Part shown: one piece after another, positions 15,881 through 24,476 of the stretch
Position numbering within the stretch: the stretch's first letter is position 1
How the letters are laid out: the number at the start of each line of letters is the position of its first letter
Source: Myxococcales bacterium
GTDB taxonomy: Bacteria > Myxococcota > UBA727 > VGSZ01
DNA: 59,234 nt
NCBI GenBank assembly: GCA_023248635.1
Contig: JAHFED010000040.1
Coordinates: forward strand, 1 to 59,234
Direction: 5' to 3'
Translations under genes and position numbers: made by a program
Notes under the pieces: model-generated
Seen by the model: only the letters and a program-made list of their open reading frames with translations
Database searches by the model: none
Told to the model about the DNA's origin: nothing

Positions 15881-16524
15881 CGTTCCTCCAGCGTCAGCGC
15901 GCACGGCAACGGTTTGTTCCAAATGGCCGGTGGGATGTCGACGGTCGGGATGATCAAGCGGCTGTCCATCGGGTTGTCTGCGGAGCGATAGCGTTCGTGC
16001 ACGGGGTAGTCGGGAAATTTTCGCAGCGGCCTGGCTCGGATGCCCGATGCCTCGTGCATCGCGGCAAAGATCGATCGAGTGGCGCAGCATAAGATCAGCG
16101 GCGGTTTTTCGTCACCGCGCATGACGAAGGCCGCGCTGTGGGCGGCCTGAAACAGCCACCGACCCAGGCCTCGGCCGTTGTAGTCGCTGCGGATGACCAG
16201 CTTGGTGACCTCGACGGTGCGGCGCACGTCGTAGCGAGCCTCGAGCCCTTCGCTCGCCAGCTGCTGCTGCAGGTCATCCTTGGTGACCTCGCCGTAGCGC
16301 TCGCAGTAGGTGTCGCGGGTGTACAACCCGCAGGCGGCGACGACCTCGCTGCCGACGGTGCCCAACAGGTAGCTCTGCGGGTAGGGTTCGATGCCGGAGT
16401 TCAGATCGACGATGTCGTTGGAGAAGAGGATCCCGTAGTTCTGGTGGTACATGTCGACGATGAGGTACTGCGCCCTCATCACGTCGCCGTTGCGCACGGC
16501 CACCCGCAGCTCGACACTCTTCAT
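15877..16524 (-). CDS. GNAT-superfamily acyltransferase in signalling operon
   Basis: A 215-aa protein with motif A VTKLVIRSDYNGRGLGRWLF at about residues 105-124, where RxxGxG binds the acyl-CoA pyrophosphate. The N-terminus (MRAQYLIVDMYHQNYGILFS) and length resemble the acyl-homoserine-lactone-synthase/FeeM-like part of the superfamily more than small acetyltransferases. The acceptor is unknown. The ATG at 16524 overlaps the ThiF-like gene stop (ATGA) and the 3' end overlaps the kinase start. It could modify a protein or small molecule as the output or input of the circuit. Confidence 0.75.
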   Translation of the reverse strand: MKSVELRVAVRNGDVMRAQYLIVDMYHQNYGILFSNDIVDLNSGIEPYPQSYLLGTVGSEVVAACGLYTRDTYCERYGEVTKDDLQQQLASEGLEARYDVRRTVEVTKLVIRSDYNGRGLGRWLFQAAHSAAFVMRGDEKPPLILCCATRSIFAAMHEASGIRARPLRKFPDYPVHERYRSADNPMDSRLIIPTVDIPPAIWNKPLPCALTLEER

Positions 16525-17618
16525 GGCGCTCCGTTGGCGACAAGTTTGTCGAGGTCGATGCGAAAACGACCACTGCGGGTCAGCCGGCCCAGCAGCACCT
16601 CCCGCGTCGCGTGCGCGACCAGGGCCGCCCCCAGGTGCACGTCACTTGAGAGTTGGGGATAGGAGCAGAGCTCGGAGTTGATCTTCGCGATCGACGCCCG
16701 CAACGGCCCCGAGACCTCATCGGCACCGCCCAGAAAACGATAGAAGACATTCAGGCGCTCCGACGGGGGCAGGGCAGCGGCTCCGGCGGCGTCGAGGTCT
16801 CCCATCAGGCCGTGGAGCAGCGGACGATCGGGTTCCAAGTCGAAGCGTTCGACGTCCAGGGTACCGCGGTCGTTGGTGTCCATCACGACGGGGATCCGCC
16901 GCTTCCGACACAGCTCCCGGATGCGGAGCTTCATCGGCAAGGTGTCGCACTCCTCGACCACGAGATCGAGGCCGTCGACGAAGGCGCCGGCGTTGGCTTC
17001 GGTGATGCCTTCGGGAAAGGTCAGCACGCGAACGTAGGGATCGATCTCGGCGACCTCTCTGCGCGTCACGTCCACTTTGGTGGCCCCGAGGTGGAGCACC
17101 GTCGTTCGCAACCGGTTGAGGTTCGAGAGCTCGATGGTGTCGAAATCCGCCACGCGCAGCTCGGCGCACAGACCCTCTTGCGCGAGCACCAGCGCTGAGG
17201 CGTGTCCCACCGACAACCCGACGACGCCGATGCGGCGGGTCAGCAGGGAGCGCTGCTCGGCCACGGTGATCTTGTCGCGGTTCCGGTTCGTTCGAACCTC
17301 GCGGAAGGCGTCGCGCGGCAGGACGTGAGCCAACGCCCGTCGCCAGGGAAAGAACACCCAGCTGCCATGAGCAAAGGAGCCGTGTCCTCCCAGCGCCGCA
17401 GCAATCGCCGCCCGGTGCTCGCTGCCACCACGCTCGGTGGATGGCTGCCGCACCCGGGCCCACTCCAGCAGCTGCGCATCGATGGTGTCCACAACCTTGA
17501 GCCGCGCGGTCTCAACGAGGGCCTCGAGCTCGGCGCGGTCGGCGTCGGCAAGTTGCAAGCAGAGGTGCTGGTCATCGCCAGACGCCAGCGCTTCTCGCAG
17601 CACGCTCAGGACGCTCAT
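16521..17618 (-). CDS. E1/ThiF-like adenylyltransferase in signalling operon
   Basis: A 365-aa protein. Residues 1-115 are an unrecognised N-terminal domain. The Rossmann ATP site follows (IGVVGLSVGHASALVLAQEG), then ADFDTIELSNLNR, LGATKVDVTRREVAEIDPYV and LVVEECDTLPMKLRIRELC. These are the ordered motifs of the ThiF/MoeB/E1 adenylation domain, with GLSVGH in place of GxGGxG. No CxxC zinc pairs are seen. A C-terminal catalytic Cys is not obvious, although ELCRKRR and ELCSYPQ contain Cys. Such domains adenylate a protein C-terminus or a carboxylate. It overlaps both neighbours by ATGA. It resembles the ThiF half of Rv1355c-like proteins (recalled). Confidence 0.8.
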   Translation of the reverse strand: MSVLSVLREALASGDDQHLCLQLADADRAELEALVETARLKVVDTIDAQLLEWARVRQPSTERGGSEHRAAIAAALGGHGSFAHGSWVFFPWRRALAHVLPRDAFREVRTNRNRDKITVAEQRSLLTRRIGVVGLSVGHASALVLAQEGLCAELRVADFDTIELSNLNRLRTTVLHLGATKVDVTRREVAEIDPYVRVLTFPEGITEANAGAFVDGLDLVVEECDTLPMKLRIRELCRKRRIPVVMDTNDRGTLDVERFDLEPDRPLLHGLMGDLDAAGAAALPPSERLNVFYRFLGGADEVSGPLRASIAKINSELCSYPQLSSDVHLGAALVAHATREVLLGRLTRSGRFRIDLDKLVANGAP

Positions 17619-18991
17619 GCCGTGGCCCGCACCAGCAAGAAGGTCACGTCGTCGTGGTAGACGCCGCCCGTGAAGGTCTGGAGGTCTTCGACCAGCCTCT
17701 CCTTGATGCGCGCTACGGGTTCGCTCGCATGCGCTTTCAAGAACTCCACCACCCGCCCCTCCTCGAACATCCCCTTCTTGTAGTCGCCGCCGGCTGCGGC
17801 TTCGGTGATGCCATCAGTGCTCAGCAGCAGCAGATCCCCGTCGCCCAAGTTTAGCATCTCTTCGCCGAAGTCCTTGAGGTCGAACTCGTTCAGCAGCCCC
17901 AGGCCATGAGGGACTTGCTCGACGTGCACGATGTCCACGTGTTTGGTCGCTGCCCGGTACACGTAGATGTCGTCGTGCATTCCTGAGAAGCGGAACTGAC
18001 GCGAGTTGCCCTGTCGGCACAGCGCGATGATGGTCATCGTTCGGTCGTCGCACAGGCGCTGCAGGTTCTCGTGCAGGATGGCGTTGGCGAGGTGATTCAG
18101 CTCGCCCGGCGTGATGTCGGCGCGGGTGTGGAGGATCGAGGTGATGATGCTCTGGGCCATCAGCATCACCAGCCCGCTCGACAAGCCGTGGCCGGTGACG
18201 TCGCCGAGCAGGATCCAGCTGTAGTCCCCGATCTCGTAGACGTCGTAGTAATCGCCGCCGACTTCGTCTGCGGGCTTCATGTATGCCGCCAGCTCAAGGC
18301 CGCTGAGCTTGGGATTCGAGGGCAGGATCTTCGTTTGGATGCGATGGGCCACCGACATCTCGGCCTGGAAGCGCGTCTGCTTCTCGGTGACGATCTCCAG
18401 CACCACCGCCGGCGCGAAGACCGAGAGCCCAAAGACGATGAGGATGGCGATGGTGAAGCCGATGGGGGCAAACCACTCCACCATGCGCAAGAAGGGGAAG
18501 TCGGCGGTGTGCACGACGAAGAACACGCTGCTCACCAAGAGCCCACGCATTGAAAACGACATGCTCGACAGCGGGATGCTCTGGAGCACTCTGGTCACGA
18601 CGAGAATCAGCGGGAAGCAGCCGCCGAAGGCCACCGGGATGGCGGCGACGGCGAAGCCCGCACCGGTGGTGTGCAGCACGGCAGCCAGCCCCAGGCTGAC
18701 GACGAAGACGGCTGCCATCGGCTTCCATTCGAAGCGCAGACCGAGCACGCGCGCCATGAGCTCCGCGAGTGCGCCGTTGATCAGCACGACGAAGGCGAAG
18801 CCCATCAGGATCTGGCCTTCGCCGGTGCGCAGCGCACCCTGGGCCATCAGCGCGATGAAGGTGCCAACCCAGAGGGCGGTCAGGCTTCGGTGCAGGCTGC
18901 TGCGCTGAATCCACCACTGGATGCCCGACAGCGCTGCGTTCACGAGCACGATGCCCGTGTACAAGACCAGAAGGTTCTCGAGTGTCCCCAC
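17615..18991 (-). CDS. Membrane-anchored SpoIIE-family PP2C phosphatase
   Basis: A 458-aa protein. The N-terminal 205 residues form about seven hydrophobic helices (VLYTGIVLVNAALSGIQWWI first), followed by a short coiled linker (VLEIVTEKQTRFQAEMSVAH). The PP2C domain then has DEVGGDYYDV, LLGDVTGHGLSSGLVM, LLLLSTDGITEA and HDDVTFLLV, all metal-binding aspartates in place. A GTG at 18991 with GGGAG upstream is chosen; the frame runs further up but into the cyclase gene. It is predicted to dephosphorylate the STAS protein in response to a membrane signal. It overlaps the ThiF-like gene by ATGA. Confidence 0.9.
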   Translation of the reverse strand: MGTLENLLVLYTGIVLVNAALSGIQWWIQRSSLHRSLTALWVGTFIALMAQGALRTGEGQILMGFAFVVLINGALAELMARVLGLRFEWKPMAAVFVVSLGLAAVLHTTGAGFAVAAIPVAFGGCFPLILVVTRVLQSIPLSSMSFSMRGLLVSSVFFVVHTADFPFLRMVEWFAPIGFTIAILIVFGLSVFAPAVVLEIVTEKQTRFQAEMSVAHRIQTKILPSNPKLSGLELAAYMKPADEVGGDYYDVYEIGDYSWILLGDVTGHGLSSGLVMLMAQSIITSILHTRADITPGELNHLANAILHENLQRLCDDRTMTIIALCRQGNSRQFRFSGMHDDIYVYRAATKHVDIVHVEQVPHGLGLLNEFDLKDFGEEMLNLGDGDLLLLSTDGITEAAAGGDYKKGMFEEGRVVEFLKAHASEPVARIKERLVEDLQTFTGGVYHDDVTFLLVRATA

Positions 18992-19038
18992 CAGCAGCTC
19001 CCGCCCGCCCCTGCAGATGCAGGCAAGGCGCCCGCACC

Positions 19039-20223
19039 CTACGAGATCGTCCGCGCACCCGCCAATTTCGTCGTCGTCGCTCGCTTGAACTCCGAGAGCC
19101 ACCGTGCGGCTGCCGGCGGCAGGGAGGTGAAGTGGACGCGGAAGGTGTCAGCCTCTGCGCTCACGACCTTGCCGTACCCCTCTCCCAGGCCGGCGTCGTC
19201 GAAGGTGAGCTTGAGGTTGGATCGCACAGCTGGCGGTTGGTCGAAACGAAACAGAGCCTCCTTGTCTCCCAGCGCGAGCAGCATCGCCGCCACGACCTCT
19301 CCGCCAGCATCTTTTCCATCGATCAGCGACATCCCGACCAGGGGTCCTTCCACGATTGGGGTGAGCTCTTCGTCGACGGTGGGCAGCATGCGACTGCCCA
19401 GGCCGGCGACGTCGTAGATGGTGACGGCATGCCTGACGCCCTTCGGATTCACTTTGAAGGTGCTGCGGGCGTGCAACTGCTCATCGAGATCGCCTGCAGT
19501 GCTCTCGCTGATCAGCACCTGCCCGCCGATGGTGTACGACTCGATGCGGCTGGTGAGGTTCACGGCCGAACCAACGAGACCGAACTTCGCCCGCCGCTCG
19601 GAGCCGACGTTGCCGACGACGACTTCGCCGGTGTGCAGACCGATGCCCATCTGGACCTGGGGCAAGCCCTCGGCCGCCAGCTGCTCGTTGACGCGCGTCA
19701 TGGCGAGCTGCATTTCCAAGGCGCACTGCACTGCGTGGGCAGCTGCGCGCGGGGCGACCAAGGGCGCGCCAAACACCGCGAGGATGGCGTCGCCGATGAA
19801 CTCGTTGATCCAGCCGCCGTGGCGCGCGATCACCTCGGCCATCTCGCCCAGATAGACGTTGAGGGTGCGCACGGTCTGCTCCGGCGTCAGCCGCTCGCAC
19901 ATCGGAGTGAACCCGCGGAGATCGCTCATCATGATGGTTACGCGTCGGCGCTCGCCCCCCAGAGCGAAGTTCTCGGGGCTGTCGATGAGCACGGCGGCGA
20001 CCTCATCGGTCATGTAGCGACCGAACACCTTTCGGAGCAGCCGGTTGCGCACGTCGAGGTCCCGCGCGAGCTCGGCGATCTCTGCGAGCTTCTGTTCGAG
20101 CGCGGCTTCGATGTCGTTGCTGTGCTCGAGGGTGATCTCGTGGATGGTCGTCAGGTCGGCGTAGTCTTGCTGGAGCGCTGTCAATTGACTGCTGAGGTCG
20201 GACGGATCGGTCGGGGTGCTCAC
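19039..20223 (-). CDS. Class III adenylate/guanylate cyclase, first gene of signalling operon
   Basis: A 394-aa soluble protein with a GTG start. Residues 1-70 are a coiled coil. The catalytic domain spans about 85-275, with metal aspartates in MSDLRGFT and FIGDAILAVFG and the transition-state pair in VGSAVNLTSRIESYT. The Lys in RRAKFGLVG suits a purine-specifying position; ATP or GTP cannot be decided. The last 100 residues (FRFDQPPAVRSNLKLTFDDA onward) look like a PilZ-like or other small sensor domain. The gene ends 47 bases before the phosphatase. All catalytic residues appear present. Confidence 0.9.
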   Translation of the reverse strand: MSTPTDPSDLSSQLTALQQDYADLTTIHEITLEHSNDIEAALEQKLAEIAELARDLDVRNRLLRKVFGRYMTDEVAAVLIDSPENFALGGERRRVTIMMSDLRGFTPMCERLTPEQTVRTLNVYLGEMAEVIARHGGWINEFIGDAILAVFGAPLVAPRAAAHAVQCALEMQLAMTRVNEQLAAEGLPQVQMGIGLHTGEVVVGNVGSERRAKFGLVGSAVNLTSRIESYTIGGQVLISESTAGDLDEQLHARSTFKVNPKGVRHAVTIYDVAGLGSRMLPTVDEELTPIVEGPLVGMSLIDGKDAGGEVVAAMLLALGDKEALFRFDQPPAVRSNLKLTFDDAGLGEGYGKVVSAEADTFRVHFTSLPPAAARWLSEFKRATTTKLAGARTIS

Positions 20224-20306
20224 GGCGCCAGTCTATGCTCGGCTCGGCCACGGCGTCACCGCTGCGGGACCGTCAGGCCCTCCGCGCGGCATCCTCACCT
20301 GGGTGA

Positions 20307-20945
20307 TCACCCATCATCAGGACGCAGAACCGCGAGCTGGGCGCGCAGTCGTCTGCCAAGGTCCAGGGGCAACGCGGGGTCGTCGACGACGGCGAAGCAG
20401 CTCCACCTCAGGGCCTTTTCTTTGGCCGAGCTCCCGATGGTGGCGCGCCGACGGGCGAGTCGGGCAGCGGCGCTTTCCTCGAAGGAGCGCAGCTCGGCGG
20501 GAGAAAAGCTCGCGCCAGCGAGGGCGGCAGCGGCTTCGGCGTCGAGCGCGGGAAGCTCCAGCCATGCGCCGTCGTCGTGGACGTGGAGGTGGACTGCACC
20601 GCGCACACCCCGACGCGCCAGCAAGGTCTCGACGGCGACGACCAAGACCTCCCCTTGCGCGCCGAGCAACGCCGCGCTGGGCAAGAGCCGCAAACGGGTG
20701 GTCGGCGTCGGCGACGTCGACGTGGACGGTGAGCTCTCGCCTGGCTTTCGCAGCGAGGCCACCAGCCGATCGCGGGTGGAGCGTGGTCCCTCGGCCACTC
20801 GCGAGGAACCGCAACGGCTGCCCGGGGCGGCGGCGACGATCCAGGGAATTTCTGCGCGCTCGTCGACGAAGATGGGCGCCTTGTTTTCGGGCTGCCCTTG
20901 CAGCAAGGAGAGCAGGCCCACCAACGATCCGAAGAGCTCGATCAT
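20307..20945 (-). CDS. Hypothetical protein coupled to an M16-like gene
   Basis: A 212-aa protein with no recognised domain. The N-terminus MIELFGSLVGLLSLLQGQPE is hydrophobic and could be a signal peptide or anchor. A basic/Thr/Ser stretch in the middle (STSTSPTPTTRLRLLPSAAL) is followed by an Ala/Leu-rich helical part (LDAEAAAALAGASFSPAELR). The ATG overlaps the stop of the M16-like gene (ATGA), so they are co-translated and may form a complex. It is the last gene before an 83-base gap that may hold the promoter of the cyclase operon. Confidence 0.6.
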   Translation of the reverse strand: MIELFGSLVGLLSLLQGQPENKAPIFVDERAEIPWIVAAAPGSRCGSSRVAEGPRSTRDRLVASLRKPGESSPSTSTSPTPTTRLRLLPSAALLGAQGEVLVVAVETLLARRGVRGAVHLHVHDDGAWLELPALDAEAAAALAGASFSPAELRSFEESAAARLARRRATIGSSAKEKALRWSCFAVVDDPALPLDLGRRLRAQLAVLRPDDG

Positions 20946-22141
20946 GGCGACGCACTCGAGGTCGGCTCGGGTCCCGGTGTGCGGACGATGATGACCGCGG
21001 CGGCAGCGAGGGCGGCGGCGGCGAGACTGACCTTGGTCGGCGTCAACGCTTGGAGCGAGGCAATTTCGTCTTCGACCCGGGTCGGGCGTCCGTCGAGCAC
21101 CGCCTGGCCGAGGGCATGGGCGACGCGCGCGGGATCGTTCAGCGATGACAAGCGGGCGGCCAACACCTGCTCGCGCGCGGCGTCGACGACCTCGGGTGGC
21201 GGCGGGGCGGCGGCGACGCGCCGAACTTGATCGACGGCGTCGTTTTCTGCCTCCACCAAGGCCCGCCGATCGGCGGCGGTGACGTCGACGACGATGCCAA
21301 CGGCGCCGCTGCTGCGCACCAGATGTCCACCGAGGAGCGCCGCCAGCACCAGCAGCTCCGCGGCGTCGTGTCGGGGCGGGATCAGCAAGGTCAACGACGA
21401 CGATGAGCTGGGTCCTTCTTGCTCGGAGATCGTCACGCTCGCCTTGCGCCTGGTTGGCTGGGCCGTCACCAGCGTTGGTCGGATGGGGGCCGTCAGAAAA
21501 TGGTTGACCTGCGCCAGGAGCGCCTCGCCGCTCCCGGGACCAACGACGACGATGGCCAAGCGCGGCAGGGTGCCCGTGTCGTCGGATTTGGTGTTGAGGA
21601 CGTCGCCCAGGCTCCGCGCCGTCGTTGCGTCCAGCACGCCCCCCTCGGTGCTCAACGCCAGGGCCTCTCCGGGAAAAAGGGCCCGAGCGGTGGCGGCGTC
21701 GACGACGTCGTCCACCACGGACAGGGGGGCGGGTGGCCGGGGGGGCGGGCTGCCAGGCCGGTTGCTGCGGGCCCGCAACACCGAATCGATGGCAGCGATG
21801 GCGTCGACGACGTGAGCGGCCTCGACGCCGAAGGACAGCACCAGGCTCTCGGGCGTCAAGCGCTGCTCGATGGTGCCGTTTGGCCCGATCGATGCCCGGC
21901 CGACTTCGGCGAGCTGAGCGGCCCAGGCACTGGTCGCGCTGCGCGTTTTCGGCGTGATCTCGCTGGCATCCAGGCGCAGATGCAGCTGGGCCACGGCCCA
22001 GGGACTGTCGGGAGCGGCGACGACGACGACGGCGACGCCGCTCTTGGTGGTCCCGCGGGTCACCGGGAGCAGCGGCGCAGGGCCCGGGGCTGCCTCGGGC
22101 AACGATCCCAGGAGGGCGAGCAGGGCGGCGGCGGGGATCAT
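20942..22141 (-). CDS. Inactive M16-peptidase-like exported protein
   Basis: A 399-aa protein with a signal-peptide-like start (MIPAAALLALLGSLPEAAPG). The segment TTKSGVAVVVVAAPDSPWAV and the overall two-half layout (second half from SLTLLIPPRHDAAELLVLAA) resemble M16-family processing-protease domains. The HxxEH zinc motif is absent, as in non-catalytic M16 subunits. A hydrophobic C-terminal segment (VSLAAAALAAAAVIIVRT) may anchor it. It is coupled by ATGA to the following hypothetical gene and lies 16 bases after the phosphatase gene. Family assignment is tentative. Confidence 0.5.
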   Translation of the reverse strand: MIPAAALLALLGSLPEAAPGPAPLLPVTRGTTKSGVAVVVVAAPDSPWAVAQLHLRLDASEITPKTRSATSAWAAQLAEVGRASIGPNGTIEQRLTPESLVLSFGVEAAHVVDAIAAIDSVLRARSNRPGSPPPRPPAPLSVVDDVVDAATARALFPGEALALSTEGGVLDATTARSLGDVLNTKSDDTGTLPRLAIVVVGPGSGEALLAQVNHFLTAPIRPTLVTAQPTRRKASVTISEQEGPSSSSSLTLLIPPRHDAAELLVLAALLGGHLVRSSGAVGIVVDVTAADRRALVEAENDAVDQVRRVAAAPPPPEVVDAAREQVLAARLSSLNDPARVAHALGQAVLDGRPTRVEDEIASLQALTPTKVSLAAAALAAAAVIIVRTPGPEPTSSASP

Positions 22142-22157
22142 CCTGGCGCTGCCTGCA

Positions 22158-23774
22158 TCAGTGTTCGCCGACGGCGGCCACCGGGCGGCCCTGGCAGGAG
22201 TCGGGCGGCGAGACGCCGAGCAAAAAGGCCAGCGTGGGGGCGATATCGCGGGTGTCGACTGGGGTTGCGTAGCGGCCGCGTCGAACGCCCGGGCCTCGCA
22301 CGAAGAAGGGCACGCGGCGATCGTAGACGTAGGGCGTTCCGTGATCGGTGCCGACGACCTGTCCGCGCTCTTCGAGGAGCACCACGCGCGGGTCGGTGCG
22401 CACGAACAGGGGGGCCGAGCGCCCTGGATTGTAGGACCCGCGCATGAAGACGCCGTAGCCGTCTTCGTCGGAGCCTCCGGGCAGGGTCATTTGGTACACC
22501 TGCGCCACCCCGGGCACCGCCTCGACCGCTTTTTCGATGGCGTCGCGGAACTTCTGCTTGGTGGCAGCATCGAGGTCGTCTTCGTCGAGGAAGAGCTGGG
22601 GCGGAAAAAAACCGCGCACGCGTTTCTTTCCGGTCGCAGCCTCCCCCGCCTTGGTCGCGGCGTCGACGACGTCGTCGTAGACCAGGGCTGGGACTGCGAT
22701 CCCGCTGGCGGCGATGGTCTGGGGCAGCTCGGGGGCGCCATGATCGGAGGCGACGGCAACGACGAAGTTGTTTCGTCCGACGCGGGTCTCGAGGGCTCTG
22801 AGGAAGCGACGCAATTCGACGTCGGCGCGGCGCAGGGTGTCGAGCTGTTCGAGGCTGTCGCCACCGTAATTGTGGCCGACGACGTCGGTGGTGGAGACGC
22901 TGACCACCAGCAAATCGGGTTCGTCGTCTTGGCCGAGTTTTTCTTCGTCGACGGCGCGCAGGGCCAGCGTGAACAGGTCGCTGATCGATTGGGGCACGAG
23001 CCGGTAGCCGGCTTTCTGCAGGGCCGGGTCGACGCTCTTGATGTCGTGGGGGAAGGTCCGATCGTAGCCCTTGAGCGCCCCCTCACCGGGTCGGTCGTCG
23101 GCGGGGGCCAGCCACTCGAGGCCCTTGGGGATGGGCAGCGGGCTCCAGGTGCCGTCTTTGAGCGTCGCCGTCGGCAGCGCGAGCCCCGCTTCCTCGAGCC
23201 AGGGGGGCAGCTTCTCGGCGTAGGCCGTCGACGTCGTGAAGCGTCCTTGGGCGTTGTCGTACCAGATGGCCAGATCGGCAGCGTGTCCGGCGGTAAGGAT
23301 GGCCGCGCGATCTTTGTGGCTGAGGGTGACGACGTGGGCGTGTCCGCCGCTCTCGGTCTTCATCGCGTCGCCCAGGGTGTTGGCCAAGAGGTTGGCCGGG
23401 CTGCGCCCGGATTCACTGTGGGCCCCCCCCGCCATCAGCGTCGGAAAGCGGGGGTCGTCGACGGCGTAGAGTTTCTTGCCGTCGTGAAACCAGCTGTTGG
23501 TGGCGATGCCGTGGACAGCGGGCAGTGCGCAGGTCGAGAGCGTGGCGTGTCCGGGCGCCGTCTCGGTGCCGGCGTAGGCATAGAAGGCGTCGAAGCGGGC
23601 GCCGTCGGCGTCGAAGCCGCCGAAGCCATCGGGGAAAAAGGGTGCGTAGCGCTCGAGCAGCCAGGCCGGCATCTGGTCAAAGACGACCAGCACCCCGAGC
23701 CGTGGGCGCGCCCGCGCCGTCGTCGACAGCAAGAGCACCAGGGAGCACAAGGCGAGGCAGCGACGCTTGAACAT
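22158..23774 (-). CDS. PafA-like alkaline phosphatase family protein
   Basis: A 538-aa secreted protein with signal peptide FKRRCLALCSLVLLLSTTAR. The core RLGVLVVFDQMPAWLLERYA and GTETAPGHATLSTCALPAVH has the nucleophilic Thr of PafA-type enzymes. SVSTTDVVGHNYGGDS, VAVASDHGAPELP and VVGTDHGTPY supply zinc ligands. Family members hydrolyse phosphomonoesters in the periplasm and are usually about 540 aa, matching this length. Start chosen at 23774 (AGGA upstream); an ATG at 23795 is also in frame. It is followed after 16 bases by the M16-like gene. Confidence 0.85.
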   Translation of the reverse strand: MFKRRCLALCSLVLLLSTTARARPRLGVLVVFDQMPAWLLERYAPFFPDGFGGFDADGARFDAFYAYAGTETAPGHATLSTCALPAVHGIATNSWFHDGKKLYAVDDPRFPTLMAGGAHSESGRSPANLLANTLGDAMKTESGGHAHVVTLSHKDRAAILTAGHAADLAIWYDNAQGRFTTSTAYAEKLPPWLEEAGLALPTATLKDGTWSPLPIPKGLEWLAPADDRPGEGALKGYDRTFPHDIKSVDPALQKAGYRLVPQSISDLFTLALRAVDEEKLGQDDEPDLLVVSVSTTDVVGHNYGGDSLEQLDTLRRADVELRRFLRALETRVGRNNFVVAVASDHGAPELPQTIAASGIAVPALVYDDVVDAATKAGEAATGKKRVRGFFPPQLFLDEDDLDAATKQKFRDAIEKAVEAVPGVAQVYQMTLPGGSDEDGYGVFMRGSYNPGRSAPLFVRTDPRVVLLEERGQVVGTDHGTPYVYDRRVPFFVRGPGVRRGRYATPVDTRDIAPTLAFLLGVSPPDSCQGRPVAAVGEH

Positions 23775-23819
23775 CGGCGCGCATCCTACTCGCATCCGGC
23801 TCGGGGGGTGCGCCGAGAC

Positions 23820-24476
23820 TCATTCGTGTCGGTCGGATGGCAGGGCTCCGCGTTCGATGAGGATGGTCCGCGCTGCCTCGACGCCTCGGCAAACGACGGC
23901 GTCGACCCCAAAGGAGGCGGCGGCGGCGACGTTGTCGTCGTCGTCGTCGAGGTAGAGCACACCCTGGGGATCGAGCCCGCGCAGGGCCAGCGCGAAGAAC
24001 GCCGGATCGGGTTTCAAGAGCCCCAGGCGAAAAGACACCGCTGCTTCGATGGCAACGCGGTCGTCGGGAACGGCGACGCCGCCGGGGAGCATCGCCGCGG
24101 GGCAAAATAGCTCGGCGAGGTGGTGCTCGGGTTCGTCGAAGGCGCCGAGGCCGAGAATCGCCCAATGCAAGGGATCGACGTTGGACCAAAAGCGCACCGA
24201 CGCCGTGTCCGCGACGTCCACCCAGAGGTCGAACCCGCCCGAGGCCCAGTGCACGACGTCGCACCAAGCCCGCCGCGCAACATCGGGCGTGCAGTCCAAG
24301 ACGGCGGCGGCGGCCTCGATGTAGTCGCTGGCGCTGAGCCGTCCTGTGGCCAGCGCCCGGTGGCGCGGTCCGAAGAAGGCGTCGTAGGCGCGGTCTCCCC
24401 AGCGTTCGAACAGAGGGCTCTTGTCGACCTTGACGAGCACGCCGCCGAGGTCGAAGGCGATGACGCGGGGGATCAT
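23820..24476 (-). CDS. HAD-family hydrolase
   Basis: A 218-aa protein starting MIPRVIAFDLGGVLVKVDKS, HAD motif I with the nucleophilic Asp. Later segments RLGLLKPDPAFFALALRGLD (motif III Lys) and GVLYLDDDDDNVAAAASFGV (motif IV acidic residues) complete the active site. An insert of about 100 residues after motif I forms the helical C1 cap. It acts on small phosphorylated metabolites; the substrate is unknown. The start overlaps the stop of the preceding gene (ATGA), and 45 bases separate it from the phosphatase gene. Confidence 0.85.
   Translation of the reverse strand: MIPRVIAFDLGGVLVKVDKSPLFERWGDRAYDAFFGPRHRALATGRLSASDYIEAAAAVLDCTPDVARRAWCDVVHWASGGFDLWVDVADTASVRFWSNVDPLHWAILGLGAFDEPEHHLAELFCPAAMLPGGVAVPDDRVAIEAAVSFRLGLLKPDPAFFALALRGLDPQGVLYLDDDDDNVAAAASFGVDAVVCRGVEAARTILIERGALPSDRHE

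Noticed and set aside
14970-20223. A toxin-antitoxin or phage-defence reading of the cyclase operon
   Set aside because: No effector (nuclease, pore, NADase) or CBASS-type cyclase fold is present; the cyclase is class III and the rest is a partner-switch set.
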